DNA of 64,000 nucleotides from CADDZP01 sp035948135 (GCA_035948135.1 DASZJL010000025.1:3243-67242); one strand, 5' to 3'; positions 9,945 through 19,179 are shown, counted from the first letter of the stretch. The notes: generated by a model not told the origin, from the letters alone. Numbers and translations: made by a program.

Positions 9945-11366
9945 GTGACTGACCACGTCGTCATCCTCGGAGCCGGGCTGGCTGGGCTCTCCTGCGGCTA
10001 TGAGCTGGCGCGCGAGGGTGTCCGCGTCACGGTTCTCGAGCGAGAGTCGCACGTCGGTGGGATGGCGTCCTCGTTCGTCGAGGACGGTCCCGAGTACTGG
10101 TCGTACGACCTCGGGCCGCACCGCTTCCACACCAAGGACGACGAGCTGATCGCGCACGTCAAGGAGATTCTGGACGGCAACTGCGTTGACGCCTCTCGGC
10201 TGTCGAGGATCGTGCTCTACGGGCGGTTCTTCGACTATCCGCTCAAGGCTGGCAACGTCGTGCGCAATCTTCCGTCCCGGGTGCTCGTGAGGGCCTTCGC
10301 CGACTACCTGTGGGTTCGGTTCACGGAGGGCATCGGCGCGTCGCATCACAGCGACGAGAACTTCGAGGGTTGGGTCACGAAGCGCTTCGGCAAGCGGCTG
10401 TACGACCTGTTCTTTGGTCAGTACACCGAGAAGGCGTGGAAGATGCCGCCGGCCGAGATCTCCGGCGACTGGGCCAGTCAGCGCATCTCCCTGCTGAATC
10501 TCTCGGACACGGTGAAGAAGGCGCTGTTCAGACCGCGTCGAGGCAACACGCCGCGCACGCTCGTGACCGACTTCATCTATCCGGGGCGCGGCGGAATCGG
10601 CGAGATCGCCCGCGGGTATGCACGCAAGATCGTGGCCATGGGGGGAACCGTCGCCACGGACGCGCCGGCCGTCAAAGTGCACCTGGACGGAACACGCGTC
10701 ACCGCGGTGGAGTACGGAGTTCGGGAGCGCACGCTCGTCGAGGGCGACCGCTACATCTCGACGATCCCGGTCACGGCGCTCGCACGGAGCGTGCGCCCGG
10801 CGGCGCCTCCCGAGGTGCGCGAGGCCCTGGCCCGGCTTCGCTACGTCTCCATCGTGTTCGTCTATCTGAAGGTCGCCAAGCCGCAGGTGTCGCCGGACAA
10901 CTGGGTCTACCTCCCCGAGGCGGACGTCACTGTCCACCGCATCTCCGAGTTCAAGAATTTCAGCCCGGGGTGCGCGCCGGCGGGCAAGACGATGGTGTGC
11001 GCGGAGATCACCTGCCGGAACGGCGACGAGCACTGGCGGGCCGGCGACGATGAGCTCACCGCCATCGCCATCCGCGACCTGGAGCATCTTGGCTTGCTGC
11101 GCGGCGACGAGGTGCTTGGTGCCACCGTCAAACGGGTGCCGTTCGCCTATCCCGTCTACGACCTCGACTACAAGCGCAACCTGACGCCTGTGATGGCGTT
11201 CGTGCACTCGCTCGACAACATCGAGACCGGCGGCCGCCAAGGGCTCTTCCGCTACAACAACATGGACCAGTCCATCGAGATGGGCCGGAAGATGGCGTGG
11301 GGGCTGCTCGGCGACGAACGGTTCGTGCACGAACGTGTCGCAACCGGGCACGAGTATTTCGGATGA
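9945..11366 (+). CDS. FAD-dependent amine oxidase / protoporphyrinogen oxidase-like flavoprotein of a glycan locus
   Basis: This 473-residue flavoprotein opens with the FAD dinucleotide-binding motif VVILGAGLAGLSCGYEL and the follow-on VLERESHVGGMASSF, as in the NAD(P)/FAD amine oxidase superfamily. Later segments such as LGPHRFHTKDDEL and FFGQYTEKAWKMPP resemble the group of these enzymes found in polysaccharide loci, distantly related to UDP-galactopyranose mutase. The substrate cannot be told from sequence; a sugar or a lipid-linked sugar is plausible from context. The start is GTG at 9945, 48 bp after the cyclase gene. Two methyltransferase genes follow in the same direction. A second member of the superfamily is encoded at 17866-19179. 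Confidence 0.75.
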   Translation: MTDHVVILGAGLAGLSCGYELAREGVRVTVLERESHVGGMASSFVEDGPEYWSYDLGPHRFHTKDDELIAHVKEILDGNCVDASRLSRIVLYGRFFDYPLKAGNVVRNLPSRVLVRAFADYLWVRFTEGIGASHHSDENFEGWVTKRFGKRLYDLFFGQYTEKAWKMPPAEISGDWASQRISLLNLSDTVKKALFRPRRGNTPRTLVTDFIYPGRGGIGEIARGYARKIVAMGGTVATDAPAVKVHLDGTRVTAVEYGVRERTLVEGDRYISTIPVTALARSVRPAAPPEVREALARLRYVSIVFVYLKVAKPQVSPDNWVYLPEADVTVHRISEFKNFSPGCAPAGKTMVCAEITCRNGDEHWRAGDDELTAIAIRDLEHLGLLRGDEVLGATVKRVPFAYPVYDLDYKRNLTPVMAFVHSLDNIETGGRQGLFRYNNMDQSIEMGRKMAWGLLGDERFVHERVATGHEYFG

Positions 11367-11396
11367 ACAACTCTTGCGTCTGAAGGGGTACGTCCG

Positions 11397-12296
11397 TTGA
11401 CAGGAGCGGTGGTGGGGGTGCCCACCGTCGATGTCGGTACCTGTGCGCTGTGTGGAAGCTCCAACTTCGCCGTCGCCTTCGAGGAGGCGCCCTACTCGGT
11501 GCGGCGGTGCGCGGTGTGCACGCTGGTTTGGGTGAGCCCGCGTCGCACGGCCCAAGGGCTTCGAGACCTCTACGGCGAGGACTACTGGCGGTCCGACTCA
11601 CCCAAGACCGTCGGCTACGGCGACTACCGCCAGGACGAGGACCTCTACCTCCGAACCTTCCGCCGGCGCATGAAGTTCGTGCTGCGACACGGGCCACGCG
11701 GCGGGAAGGCGCTCGACGTCGGGGCGGCTGCGGGGTACTTCATGAAGGTGCTCGACGAGAACGGGTTCGAGCCGGCCGGCGTCGAGCTGTCGGCCGAGAT
11801 TGCGAGCCACATCCGTGAGCACTTCGGCTTCGATGTCCACGTGGGCACGCTCGAGACCGCGCCCTTTTCACCGGCCTCCTTCGACCTCATCACCATGTGG
11901 GACGTCGTCGAGCACCTGCCTGATCCGGTCGCGGTGCTCGCCGCGGCTCGGACGTTGCTGAAGCCGAGCGGGGCGCTGGTGATCGAGACCCAGAACGTCG
12001 ACAGCGCGTTCGCCCGTCTGTTGGGTCGGCGCTGGCACCACTACAAGCACGCCGAGCACCTGTATCACTTCAACCGGCGCACGATCGCGGACCTGCTGCG
12101 TGAGACCGGGTTCCGCATCGAGGTGCTGACCCCGCGCTTCGGTGGGAAGTACGTCTCGTTCGACTTCGTCGCCGAGCGGGCCGGTCGCATCCACCCGTCG
12201 GTGAGCAACGTGCTTCAGCGATTCGCCGAGGGCCGGAGCGAGGGCGCGTACATCAACGTGCTGGACGAGATGGTGCTGCTCGCTCGGCCCGTCTAG
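11397..12296 (+). CDS. Class I SAM methyltransferase with N-terminal zinc-binding module
   Basis: In this 299-residue protein a CALCGS...CAVCTL pair of CxxC motifs (about residues 15-43) forms a small zinc-binding head. The Rossmann methyltransferase core follows, with motif I LDVGAAAGYFMKVL, the acidic residue in AGVELS, and the post-core MWDVVEHLPDPVAVL. The C-terminal part contains HHYKHAEHLYHFNRRT, shared with methyltransferases of surface polysaccharide loci. A sugar or glycan acceptor is likely but unproven. The start is probably TTG at 11397, with AAGGGG about 9 nt upstream; GTG codons at 11409 and 11412 are alternatives. It follows the flavoprotein gene by 30 bp. Confidence 0.8.
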   Translation: MTGAVVGVPTVDVGTCALCGSSNFAVAFEEAPYSVRRCAVCTLVWVSPRRTAQGLRDLYGEDYWRSDSPKTVGYGDYRQDEDLYLRTFRRRMKFVLRHGPRGGKALDVGAAAGYFMKVLDENGFEPAGVELSAEIASHIREHFGFDVHVGTLETAPFSPASFDLITMWDVVEHLPDPVAVLAAARTLLKPSGALVIETQNVDSAFARLLGRRWHHYKHAEHLYHFNRRTIADLLRETGFRIEVLTPRFGGKYVSFDFVAERAGRIHPSVSNVLQRFAEGRSEGAYINVLDEMVLLARPV

Positions 12297-12306
12297 CGAC
12301 GTCCTC

Positions 12307-13095
12307 GTGGAGCTCACCGCCTATCGCCAGTTCGTGGAGCTCGAAGAGCGTCACTTCTGGTTCATCGGGCGGCGGCGCATCTTCTTCCATCTACTCGACC
12401 GCGAGCTCGGCGGGCGAACGGACCGGCGCGTCGTCGAGGTCGGCTGCGGTGCCGGCGGGATGCTCGGCCCTCTCGCCGCCTATGGCAGCGTCACCGGCGT
12501 CGAGCTGTCGTCCGAGCTGGCCGAGTTCTGTCGGTCACGCGGCTTCGAACGCGTCGTCGTCGGGTCCGGGTGCGACCTGCCGGTGGCGCAGTCCTCGGTG
12601 GACGTGCTGGCCATGTTCGACACCATCGAGCACATTCCCGAGGACGAGCGAGTGCTGGAGCAGTGCTATTCCGCGCTCGTTCCGGGCGGGCTGCTGTTCG
12701 TCTCGGTGCCGGCGTACCAATTCCTCTACGCCAACAACGACCGCGTCGCCCATCACCAGCGCCGGTACACGGCGCGTCAGCTGCGGCGCAAGCTCGAGGC
12801 CGCCGGGTTCGCCCCGACGAAGGTGACGTACTTCAACACGTTGCTGTTCCCGGTCATCTTGCCGACCGTGCTGGCCAAGAAGGTCAAGGAGCGTTGGTCG
12901 GAACCGGGCGACACCACGAACCTCTCACACCCCGTTCCGCCGGGGCTCAATCGCCGCCTCGCTCGTGCGATGTCCAGCGAGCGCCACCTCCTGACCCGCA
13001 TGTCCTTCCCGTTCGGTCACTCGATCGTCGCCGTCGCGCGACGCCCACCGTTGCGAGGCCACTTCCGCAGCGCTGACGAGGGCCAGGGCGCCTAG
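12307..13095 (+). CDS. Class I SAM-dependent methyltransferase
   Basis: This 262-residue methyltransferase has motif I VVEVGCGAGGMLGPL, then SVTGVELSSELA, and a motif IV-like region LAMFDTIEHIPEDERVLEQ. Homology to the family ends around residue 250, at GHSIVAVARRP. The last dozen residues read through the end of the convergent membrane glycosyltransferase gene, and the two coding regions overlap by 171 bp on opposite strands. The acceptor is unknown; the operon context (flavoprotein, zinc-head methyltransferase) suggests a glycan. The start is GTG at 12307, 10 bp after the previous stop. Confidence 0.8.
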   Translation: MELTAYRQFVELEERHFWFIGRRRIFFHLLDRELGGRTDRRVVEVGCGAGGMLGPLAAYGSVTGVELSSELAEFCRSRGFERVVVGSGCDLPVAQSSVDVLAMFDTIEHIPEDERVLEQCYSALVPGGLLFVSVPAYQFLYANNDRVAHHQRRYTARQLRRKLEAAGFAPTKVTYFNTLLFPVILPTVLAKKVKERWSEPGDTTNLSHPVPPGLNRRLARAMSSERHLLTRMSFPFGHSIVAVARRPPLRGHFRSADEGQGA

Positions 13096-14307
13096 CAGCA
13101 CCACGTACGGCTCGATCGGTGCCCGGTACCGGATGTTGGCGCCGACCAACACGATGCCTGCGGTCAGCAGGATCGGAACCAGCCACACCGCGACGGGGAC
13201 CTGACGAGCCCGCTTGGTGAAGGCGCCCCCGACGGCGAGCGCGGCGAACACGTAGAAGCCCACCACGGCGCCGAGTAACAGGGTGTCGTCGTACGGGACG
13301 AAGGGGGCGATCGCTCGAGCGTCCTTCGTGCCGCGCAGGTCGAACAGGCGGACGGTGTTCGACGCCACCACGGTCCCCAGGTACGCAGGATGGTCCGACA
13401 CGTAGCGAAGCGACGCCCGCCGCAGGGCGGCGTCGACTTGGACCTCGTTGAGCGTGGGAGCGCTCACGAGCCTGCGGTTGGCCGGGTCGTCGAGCGGATA
13501 GATCCACACCCCGCCGTTACCGGGCACCGCCGCCGACGTGGCGTTGTACGTCCCGCCCGCCGCGAACCCCAGGCTCGTGCTCACCGGTACGAAGGCATGG
13601 AGCCGCACCGCGTTTCGGATCGTCCACGGGGCGACGATTGCAACGCAGCATGCGACGAGCACGCCGAGTCGCACCAGGCGGACGCGTGCAGACGGGGCCG
13701 AGGTCCAAACGAGGACGCCGAGCGGTACGAGCAGGATGGCCGCGCTCTCACGGCAGAGGACGCCGAAACCCACGAGGACGCCAGACAGGACGACCCACCG
13801 CCACGCCCCCGGCTGCTTGGCGTGGCGCAGGCCGGCGACGAGGGCGCCGCACGTCAGCAATGTGTACAGGGCTTCGTACTGCACGGCGTAGCCGGCGAGG
13901 AGCAGCGGCGGGTAGACGGCGCCGATGGCGAGGGCGACGATGCCCACTCGTCGACCTCCGACGCGGAAGGCGAGAAGCCCGATGACGGCGAGCGCGGCGG
14001 TGCCGACGAATGCGTTGAGCACTCGGGCCGCGGCCACGCTCGGCCCCGTCACCTTGAACAGCCCTCCCAGCAGGAACGGGTACAGCGGGGGGCGGAAGGC
14101 GCTCGCCCCTCGCGCTGGTGCGATCACCGAGTGCCCGAAGCCGTGGCCGTGGGCGAGCGACGACGCGATCCGGAAGTAGTCCGCACCGTCGGCGCGGAGC
14201 CCGAAGGAGTGCCGGGTCGCCCACACGACGAGCAGTCGGACGCCCAAGCCGACGGCGAGAAGGGCGGCGACCAGCATGATGTCGTGACGGCGCTGACCCA
14301 CGCTCAC
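12925..14307 (-). CDS. Multi-pass membrane glycosyltransferase, GT39/ArnT-like (GT-C fold)
   Basis: This protein of about 460 residues has some ten membrane helices. After the first helix comes a loop with GLRADGADYFRIASSLAHG, matching the acidic first external loop of GT-C enzymes that use polyprenyl-phosphate sugars, followed by RPPLYPFLLGGLF. It probably transfers a sugar from a lipid donor at the outer face of the membrane. The start is taken as GTG 14307, because TAGGTT lies 8 nt upstream; ATG at 14277 is the alternative. The last ~57 residues are hydrophilic and overlap the 3' end of the convergent methyltransferase gene, which is unusual. Confidence 0.75.
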   Translation of the reverse strand: MSVGQRRHDIMLVAALLAVGLGVRLLVVWATRHSFGLRADGADYFRIASSLAHGHGFGHSVIAPARGASAFRPPLYPFLLGGLFKVTGPSVAAARVLNAFVGTAALAVIGLLAFRVGGRRVGIVALAIGAVYPPLLLAGYAVQYEALYTLLTCGALVAGLRHAKQPGAWRWVVLSGVLVGFGVLCRESAAILLVPLGVLVWTSAPSARVRLVRLGVLVACCVAIVAPWTIRNAVRLHAFVPVSTSLGFAAGGTYNATSAAVPGNGGVWIYPLDDPANRRLVSAPTLNEVQVDAALRRASLRYVSDHPAYLGTVVASNTVRLFDLRGTKDARAIAPFVPYDDTLLLGAVVGFYVFAALAVGGAFTKRARQVPVAVWLVPILLTAGIVLVGANIRYRAPIEPYVVLLGALALVSAAEVASQRWASRDGDDRVTEREGHAGQEVALAGHRTSEAAIEPRRNGV

Positions 14308-14315
14308 TTGGCGGC

Positions 14316-14321
14316 AACCTA
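14316..14321 (-). promoter_or_regulatory. -10 box (TAGGTT) of the GT-C gene
   Basis: TAGGTT on the minus strand ends 8 nt before the GTG at 14307, the same TANNNT-to-start spacing seen at other operon heads in this window. No -35 match is evident. Confidence 0.4.
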
Positions 14322-14409
14322 ACGGGTGAAACCCGGCCGTCGGGGGAAGAGATCGGGGGCCAAAGTTGCTATAGGTAGTGTCAAGTTTCCTTCTTCGAGG
14401 TACCCATCT

Positions 14410-16890
14410 ATGCCACTCGATCCGAACCGCTGGACCCTGAAGACGCAGGAGGCCTTGCAGGCTGCGATCGACGACGCGCGCGCCCGTAGCAACGCCGAGG
14501 TCACGCCCGACCATCTGCTGGCGGCCCTCCTCGGCCAGACCGACGGCGTCGTGTTGTCGGTGCTCCAGCGGGCCGGCATGGCGCCGCTGACGATCCGCAA
14601 CCGGACCCAGGACGCCCTCGACCGTCTGCCCAAGGCCTACGGCGGGGCCGAGCCCCAGCTGTCCCGTGCCACGCGTGACCTGCTCGATGCCGCCGACCAC
14701 GAGCGCACCGAGCTGCACGACGAGTACCTCTCCACCGAGCACCTGCTCCTGGCGCTGGCCGACAAAGTCGGCGTCTCGCACGACGACCTGCTGAACGTCC
14801 TGCGCGAGGTGCGCGGCAGCCACCGCGTCACGAGCCAGAACCCCGAGGAGACCTACCAGGCCCTCGAGCGCTTCGGCCGGGACCTCACCGAGGCCGCCCG
14901 TCAGGGCAAGCTCGACCCCGTCATCGGGCGCGACGAGGAGATCCGCCGCGTCATCCAGGTGCTCTCGCGGCGCACGAAGAACAACCCGGTGCTGATCGGC
15001 GAGCCCGGCGTCGGCAAGACCGCGATCGTCGAGGGCCTGGCCCGGCGCATCGTCGAAGGCGACGTCCCTGAGGGCCTGAAGAACAAGCGGGTCATCGCCC
15101 TCGACCTCGGCTCGATGGTCGCGGGGTCGAAGTACCGCGGCGAGTTCGAGGAGCGCCTGAAGGCGGTGCTCAAGGAGATCACCGACTCAGAGGGCGAGGT
15201 CGTCACCTTCATCGACGAGCTGCACACCATCGTCGGAGCCGGCGCGGCCGAAGGCGCGATGGACGCCGGCAACATGATCAAGCCGCTGTTGGCGCGCGGC
15301 GAGTTGCGCCTCATCGGCGCCACCACCCTCGACGAGTACCGCAAGCACATCGAGAAGGACGCCGCCCTCGAGCGCCGCTTCCAGCCTGTGTTCGTGGGCG
15401 AGCCGTCCGTCGAGGACAGCATCGCCATCCTGCGCGGGCTCAAGGAGCGCTACGAGGTGCACCACGGCGTTCGGATCCAGGACGCGGCGCTCGTCGCGGC
15501 CGCCGTCTTGAGCAATCGCTACGTCACCGGGCGCTTCCTGCCTGACAAGGCCATCGACCTCATCGACGAGGCCGCCTCGCGGCTGCGCATCGAGATCGAC
15601 TCCATGCCGACCGAGATCGACGTCGTCGAGCGTCGCATCCGCCAGTTGGACGTCGAGCGGGTGGCGCTGGCCAAGGAGACCGACGCCGCGTCGAAGGACC
15701 GCCTCGACGCGCTCGACGGTGAGCTGGCGGAGTTGCGGGAAGAGGCGTCGGCCATGAAGGCACACTGGGAGGCCGAGAAAGAGGCCATCCAGCAGATCCG
15801 CTCGGTCATGGAGGAGCTGGAGACCAAGCGCGGCGAGCTGGAGCGCGAGACCGACCTCGAGCGGGCGGCCGAGATCCGCTACGGCCAGATCCCCGAACTG
15901 GAGCGCCGCGTCGACGAGGCCACCGAGGCCCTCTCCGTGTTGCAGGCCACGCAGAAGATGCTGAAGGAAGAGGTCGACGAGGAGGACGTGGCCGAGGTCG
16001 TCAGCAAGTGGACCGGCATCCCCGTTTCCAAGCTCATGGAGGGCGAGGTCCAGAAGCTGATCCGCATGGAGGAGGTCCTCCACGAGCGCGTGATCGGTCA
16101 GGACGAGGCCGTGGAGGCCGTGGCCAACGCCATCCGCCGCTCGCGGGCTGGGCTCTCCGATCCCCACAAGCCCATCGGCACGTTCCTGTTCCTGGGCCCG
16201 ACCGGCGTTGGCAAGACCGAGCTGGCGCGTGCGCTGGCGGAGTTCCTGTTCGACGACGAGCGCTCGATGATCCGCATCGACATGGGCGAGTACCAGGAGA
16301 AGCACACCGTCGCCCGCCTGCTCGGCGCGCCGCCGGGTTACGTCGGCTACGACGAGGGTGGCCAGCTCACCGAGGCCGTACGCCGGCGGCCCTACTCGGT
16401 TGTGCTGCTCGACGAGATCGAGAAGGCCCACCCCGACGTCCTCAACGTGTTGCTCCAGCTGATGGACGACGGCCGCCTCACCGACGGCCAGGGCCGCACG
16501 GTCGACTTCACCAACGTCGTGCTGATCATGACGTCGAACCTGCCGGGCGATCCCCAGGACTACTTCAAGCCTGAGTTCGTCAACCGCATCGACGAGATCA
16601 TCCGCTTCCGCTCGTTGACCGAGGCCGACATCGCCAAGATCGTCGACATCCAGCTGCGCATCCTCGCGGACCGGTTGGCCGAGCGCCGGCTGGCCCTTGA
16701 GGTCACCGACGAGGCCCGGGCCTGGGTTGCCCGCACGGGCTACGACCCCGTGTATGGGGCCCGTCCCCTCAAGCGGGTCATCCAGCGGGAGATCAGCGAT
16801 CCCCTGGCGCTGGCGCTGCTCGAAGGGCGCTACACCGACGGTGCCGTCGTGCAGGTCGACGTGGCCAACGGCGACCTCGTCTTCAAGTAA
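14410..16890 (+). CDS. clpB: ATP-dependent disaggregase ClpB (Hsp100)
   Basis: This 826-residue AAA+ disaggregase rescues aggregated proteins with DnaK. The Clp_N repeats occupy about residues 1-145. The first ATPase domain has Walker A GEPGVGKT, Walker B VVTFIDELHT and the pore loop KYRGEFEERL. The coiled-coil middle domain spans about 390-510. The second ATPase domain has GPTGVGKTELA, VVLLDEIEKAH, pore loop GYVGYDEGG, and sensor TSNL followed almost directly by FKPEFVNRIDE. In E. coli ClpB some 20 more residues lie between those last two, so this D2 is shortened, which explains the length below the usual 855-865. The ATG at 14410 matches family starts and has GAGG 9 nt upstream. An in-frame ATG at 14326 is less likely. 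Confidence 0.97.
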   Translation: MPLDPNRWTLKTQEALQAAIDDARARSNAEVTPDHLLAALLGQTDGVVLSVLQRAGMAPLTIRNRTQDALDRLPKAYGGAEPQLSRATRDLLDAADHERTELHDEYLSTEHLLLALADKVGVSHDDLLNVLREVRGSHRVTSQNPEETYQALERFGRDLTEAARQGKLDPVIGRDEEIRRVIQVLSRRTKNNPVLIGEPGVGKTAIVEGLARRIVEGDVPEGLKNKRVIALDLGSMVAGSKYRGEFEERLKAVLKEITDSEGEVVTFIDELHTIVGAGAAEGAMDAGNMIKPLLARGELRLIGATTLDEYRKHIEKDAALERRFQPVFVGEPSVEDSIAILRGLKERYEVHHGVRIQDAALVAAAVLSNRYVTGRFLPDKAIDLIDEAASRLRIEIDSMPTEIDVVERRIRQLDVERVALAKETDAASKDRLDALDGELAELREEASAMKAHWEAEKEAIQQIRSVMEELETKRGELERETDLERAAEIRYGQIPELERRVDEATEALSVLQATQKMLKEEVDEEDVAEVVSKWTGIPVSKLMEGEVQKLIRMEEVLHERVIGQDEAVEAVANAIRRSRAGLSDPHKPIGTFLFLGPTGVGKTELARALAEFLFDDERSMIRIDMGEYQEKHTVARLLGAPPGYVGYDEGGQLTEAVRRRPYSVVLLDEIEKAHPDVLNVLLQLMDDGRLTDGQGRTVDFTNVVLIMTSNLPGDPQDYFKPEFVNRIDEIIRFRSLTEADIAKIVDIQLRILADRLAERRLALEVTDEARAWVARTGYDPVYGARPLKRVIQREISDPLALALLEGRYTDGAVVQVDVANGDLVFK

Positions 16891-16924
16891 GGCCGGCCAC
16901 TCCCTCTGCCTCGCCCTCGCTATT

Positions 16925-16959
16925 GCTGACTTGTGTGCGTTGCGCGCACAGAAGTCAGC
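16925..16959. terminator. Hairpin between convergent clpB and methyltransferase genes
   Basis: GCTGACTT pairs with AAGTCAGC and the inner TGTGCG with CGCACA, separated by one G-G mismatch and a 5-nt loop, 35 nt in all. Flanking GCT/AGC can extend it. It lies 34 bp after the clpB stop and 10 bp after the stop of the facing gene, the position of a bidirectional terminator. No T-run is present. Confidence 0.55.
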
Positions 16960-16969
16960 GAAAGCAAGG

Positions 16970-17869
16970 TCAGCGGCGAACGGCGAGCAGCGCCATGCGG
17001 TCGTGGAGGTCGGGGGCCACCAGGTGGTCGGCGACGTTCAGCGCCTCGAGGGTCTTGACCGCGGCCTGCTCGAGGGAAGGGCTGTACCCCCCGATGCGCT
17101 CGGCGTAGTACCGAGCGGTGAAGGCCTTGGCGTGGGTCCGCACGGAGCGGACCTCGAAGCTGCTGGTCCCGACGAGGCGCGTCAGTGAGGGGCGGGTGAA
17201 GTACTGCAGGTGCATGGGGAGCACCGACCACCACCGCCGGCCGAGCAGTCGGGCCAGCCGGGAGCCGGCGTCGGGGACGGTGACGTAGAGCACGCCACCG
17301 GGCTCGAGCAGATCGTGCGCCACGCCAAGGGCGTGGCCGGGGTCCGGCAGGTGCTCGAGGACGTCGGCCAGGACGACGAGCCGGCAGGAGTGCAGCGGCT
17401 GGCCATGGTCGTCCAGGTCCGCCGTGCGCACGTCGACGCCCCGAGCGCGCGCCCGGGCCGACGCCCACGCCGATGGCTCCACGCCGACTGCGTCCCAGCC
17501 CCGCTCGCGGGCCGCGACCAGGAACGAGCCCGTCCAGCAGCCGACGTCACACACGCGCCCGGGCCGCGTGAGCTCCTCGATCTCGGCCAGAGCCCGATCG
17601 GCGGTGCGCGCCTGGCCCTCCTCCTCCCGGAGCGAGACCGGATCTTCGGCGGCCGCGTACGCGGCGGCGACGGCGTCGACGGGCGGCTGTTCGAGAAGGG
17701 ACCCGTGCCCACAGCTCAGACACTCCACGATGTCACCGAGGGCTCGGCCGAACCGTTCGGCGCTCGGCCGGAAGGCCTCCGCGTCGACGCCCCCTTCGGT
17801 GCCCGTTTCCGGCGCCGGGTACAGGGCCCGGTACTCGCCGCCGCCACAGACCGGACACGTCCACCTCAT
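16970..17869 (-). CDS. SAM methyltransferase with zinc-ribbon head
   Basis: This 299-residue protein opens with CPVCGGGEY and later has ECLSCGHGSL, giving a four-cysteine zinc module in the first 55 residues. The methyltransferase core has VCDVGCWTGSFLVAA (motif I), AVGVEPSAWA, LVVLADVLEHLPDPGHAL and LEPGGVLYVTVPD. The C-terminal LPMHLQYFTRPSLTRL resembles HLYHF-type segments of other locus methyltransferases. It is last in a six-gene minus-strand operon and starts inside the stop codon of the flavoprotein gene (ATGA overlap at 17866-17869). The acceptor is presumably a saccharide or glycolipid. Confidence 0.8.
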   Translation of the reverse strand: MRWTCPVCGGGEYRALYPAPETGTEGGVDAEAFRPSAERFGRALGDIVECLSCGHGSLLEQPPVDAVAAAYAAAEDPVSLREEEGQARTADRALAEIEELTRPGRVCDVGCWTGSFLVAARERGWDAVGVEPSAWASARARARGVDVRTADLDDHGQPLHSCRLVVLADVLEHLPDPGHALGVAHDLLEPGGVLYVTVPDAGSRLARLLGRRWWSVLPMHLQYFTRPSLTRLVGTSSFEVRSVRTHAKAFTARYYAERIGGYSPSLEQAAVKTLEALNVADHLVAPDLHDRMALLAVRR

Positions 17870-19179
17870 GACGGAACGGTCGCCATGAGGTCTTGGTGCA
17901 CGACCTGCGCCGTCTCGCCGCCCATGCGTGCGCCCTCGCTCATGCCGCGGTCCTGCGGATAGATCTGCGCCGTCGTGCAGACGTAGAGGCCGGCGACGTG
18001 GCTGCGGACGGGAGGAATGCGGCCGAGGTGGCCGACGCTCACGAGCGGCGCCGCGTACGGCGTGCGGAAGGGGTGCACCGCCACCACGTTGCGCTTGTCG
18101 AAGCCGGGGAAGCGCTCGTCGAGGGCGTCGACCCACCGGGCCGCCTCTTCTGCGGGGTCGGCGGTCGCCACGTCCTCCTCCGGAGTGAAGTAGCGGCTCA
18201 CGTACATCACGTGCCGGCCGCCGTAGTCCGACGGTGGCACGAAGTTGGTGTGCTCGATGACGCCACCGAAGGCGAGGTCGGCGTCGCACACGTTGGTCCA
18301 GTAGATCGAGCTGACCGGTGCCGTCATCTCGAGCACAACGCACAGCACGCCGAGCGCGCCGATCGCCGACCAGCGGGGTTCGGCCAGGTCGGCTGGGAGC
18401 AGCGGCGCCAGGCCCGGGAGGGTGCCGGCGAAGACCACCGCGTCGCTCTCGACCGTCTCGGCGCCCGCCTGCACGCCGACGACGCGCTGGCCCTCGGTGA
18501 GGATGCGACTCACGGGCGTGGACGTGCGGACGTCGACGCCGAGGCCGGTGAGGGCGCCGTGTAGGGCGTCGAACAGCTGGCGGAAGCCTCCGCGCAGGTA
18601 GCCGAGCCGCTCGCCGCCGCGGCGGCGGCCTCCCGCGCGCTGGTGCAGGCGTCCCCAGATCCACGCCGCGGGAACATCGCCGCTCGCGGGACCGAACTTG
18701 GCCCTCAGCAGCGGCTCCCAGATGACGTCGGCCGCGTGCCCGCCCGTGAGGCCGGCCAGCCACTCGAGGGCCGGGATCTCGTCGAGCTTCTCCCACTCCC
18801 TGACACGCGCCAGACGAAGTGCCCCGACGCCGGCCCGCACGCGGTCGAGCGGCCCCAACGGTCCGAAGCGCAGCAGGTCGCCCGGCGAGGTGAACGGCCA
18901 CAGGCGGCCCCCCGTCAGCACGCCGACGGTGCTGGGTCGCCAGTCGAGCTTGGACCCGAGCCCGAGCTCGTCGATGAGCGCTCGGATGTGTCGTTCGTGC
19001 GGGAACACGTGGTGGTAGAAGCACTCGAGCGGCGTGCCCGCCACCTCGAAGCTCACCACGAGTCCGCCGAGGCGCTCGGAGCGCTCGGTCAGGACGACGT
19101 CGTGCCCGCGTTGGGCGAGACGCAGGGCCACCGTGGCGCCGGCGATCCCGCCACCGACGACGACGACCCGGTTGGTCAC
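17866..19179 (-). CDS. FAD-dependent amine oxidase-type flavoprotein
   Basis: This 437-residue flavoprotein begins with VVVVGGGIAGATVALRLAQR then VVLTERSERLGGLVVSF, the FAD-binding fold of the amine oxidase / phytoene desaturase superfamily. ECFYHHVFPHERHIRALIDE and the later IYPQDRGMSEGARMGG are typical of the subgroup found next to glycosyltransferases in actinobacterial and archaeal glycan loci. Its reaction is unknown; reduction or oxidation of a polyprenyl or sugar group is plausible. The start is GTG 19179, overlapping the stop of the upstream GT2 gene (GTGA), and its own stop overlaps the next methyltransferase start. The coupling suggests fixed stoichiometry. Confidence 0.75.
   Translation of the reverse strand: MTNRVVVVGGGIAGATVALRLAQRGHDVVLTERSERLGGLVVSFEVAGTPLECFYHHVFPHERHIRALIDELGLGSKLDWRPSTVGVLTGGRLWPFTSPGDLLRFGPLGPLDRVRAGVGALRLARVREWEKLDEIPALEWLAGLTGGHAADVIWEPLLRAKFGPASGDVPAAWIWGRLHQRAGGRRRGGERLGYLRGGFRQLFDALHGALTGLGVDVRTSTPVSRILTEGQRVVGVQAGAETVESDAVVFAGTLPGLAPLLPADLAEPRWSAIGALGVLCVVLEMTAPVSSIYWTNVCDADLAFGGVIEHTNFVPPSDYGGRHVMYVSRYFTPEEDVATADPAEEAARWVDALDERFPGFDKRNVVAVHPFRTPYAAPLVSVGHLGRIPPVRSHVAGLYVCTTAQIYPQDRGMSEGARMGGETAQVVHQDLMATVPS

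Noticed and set aside
8949..11555. 868-codon open frame on the minus strand
   Set aside because: Antisense to the cyclase and flavoprotein genes; low-complexity Arg/His/Gly sequence without motifs.
14365..14385. Possible HAIR site upstream of clpB
   Set aside because: Only 8 of 14 positions match, including three in the left arm. That is too weak to claim HspR control.
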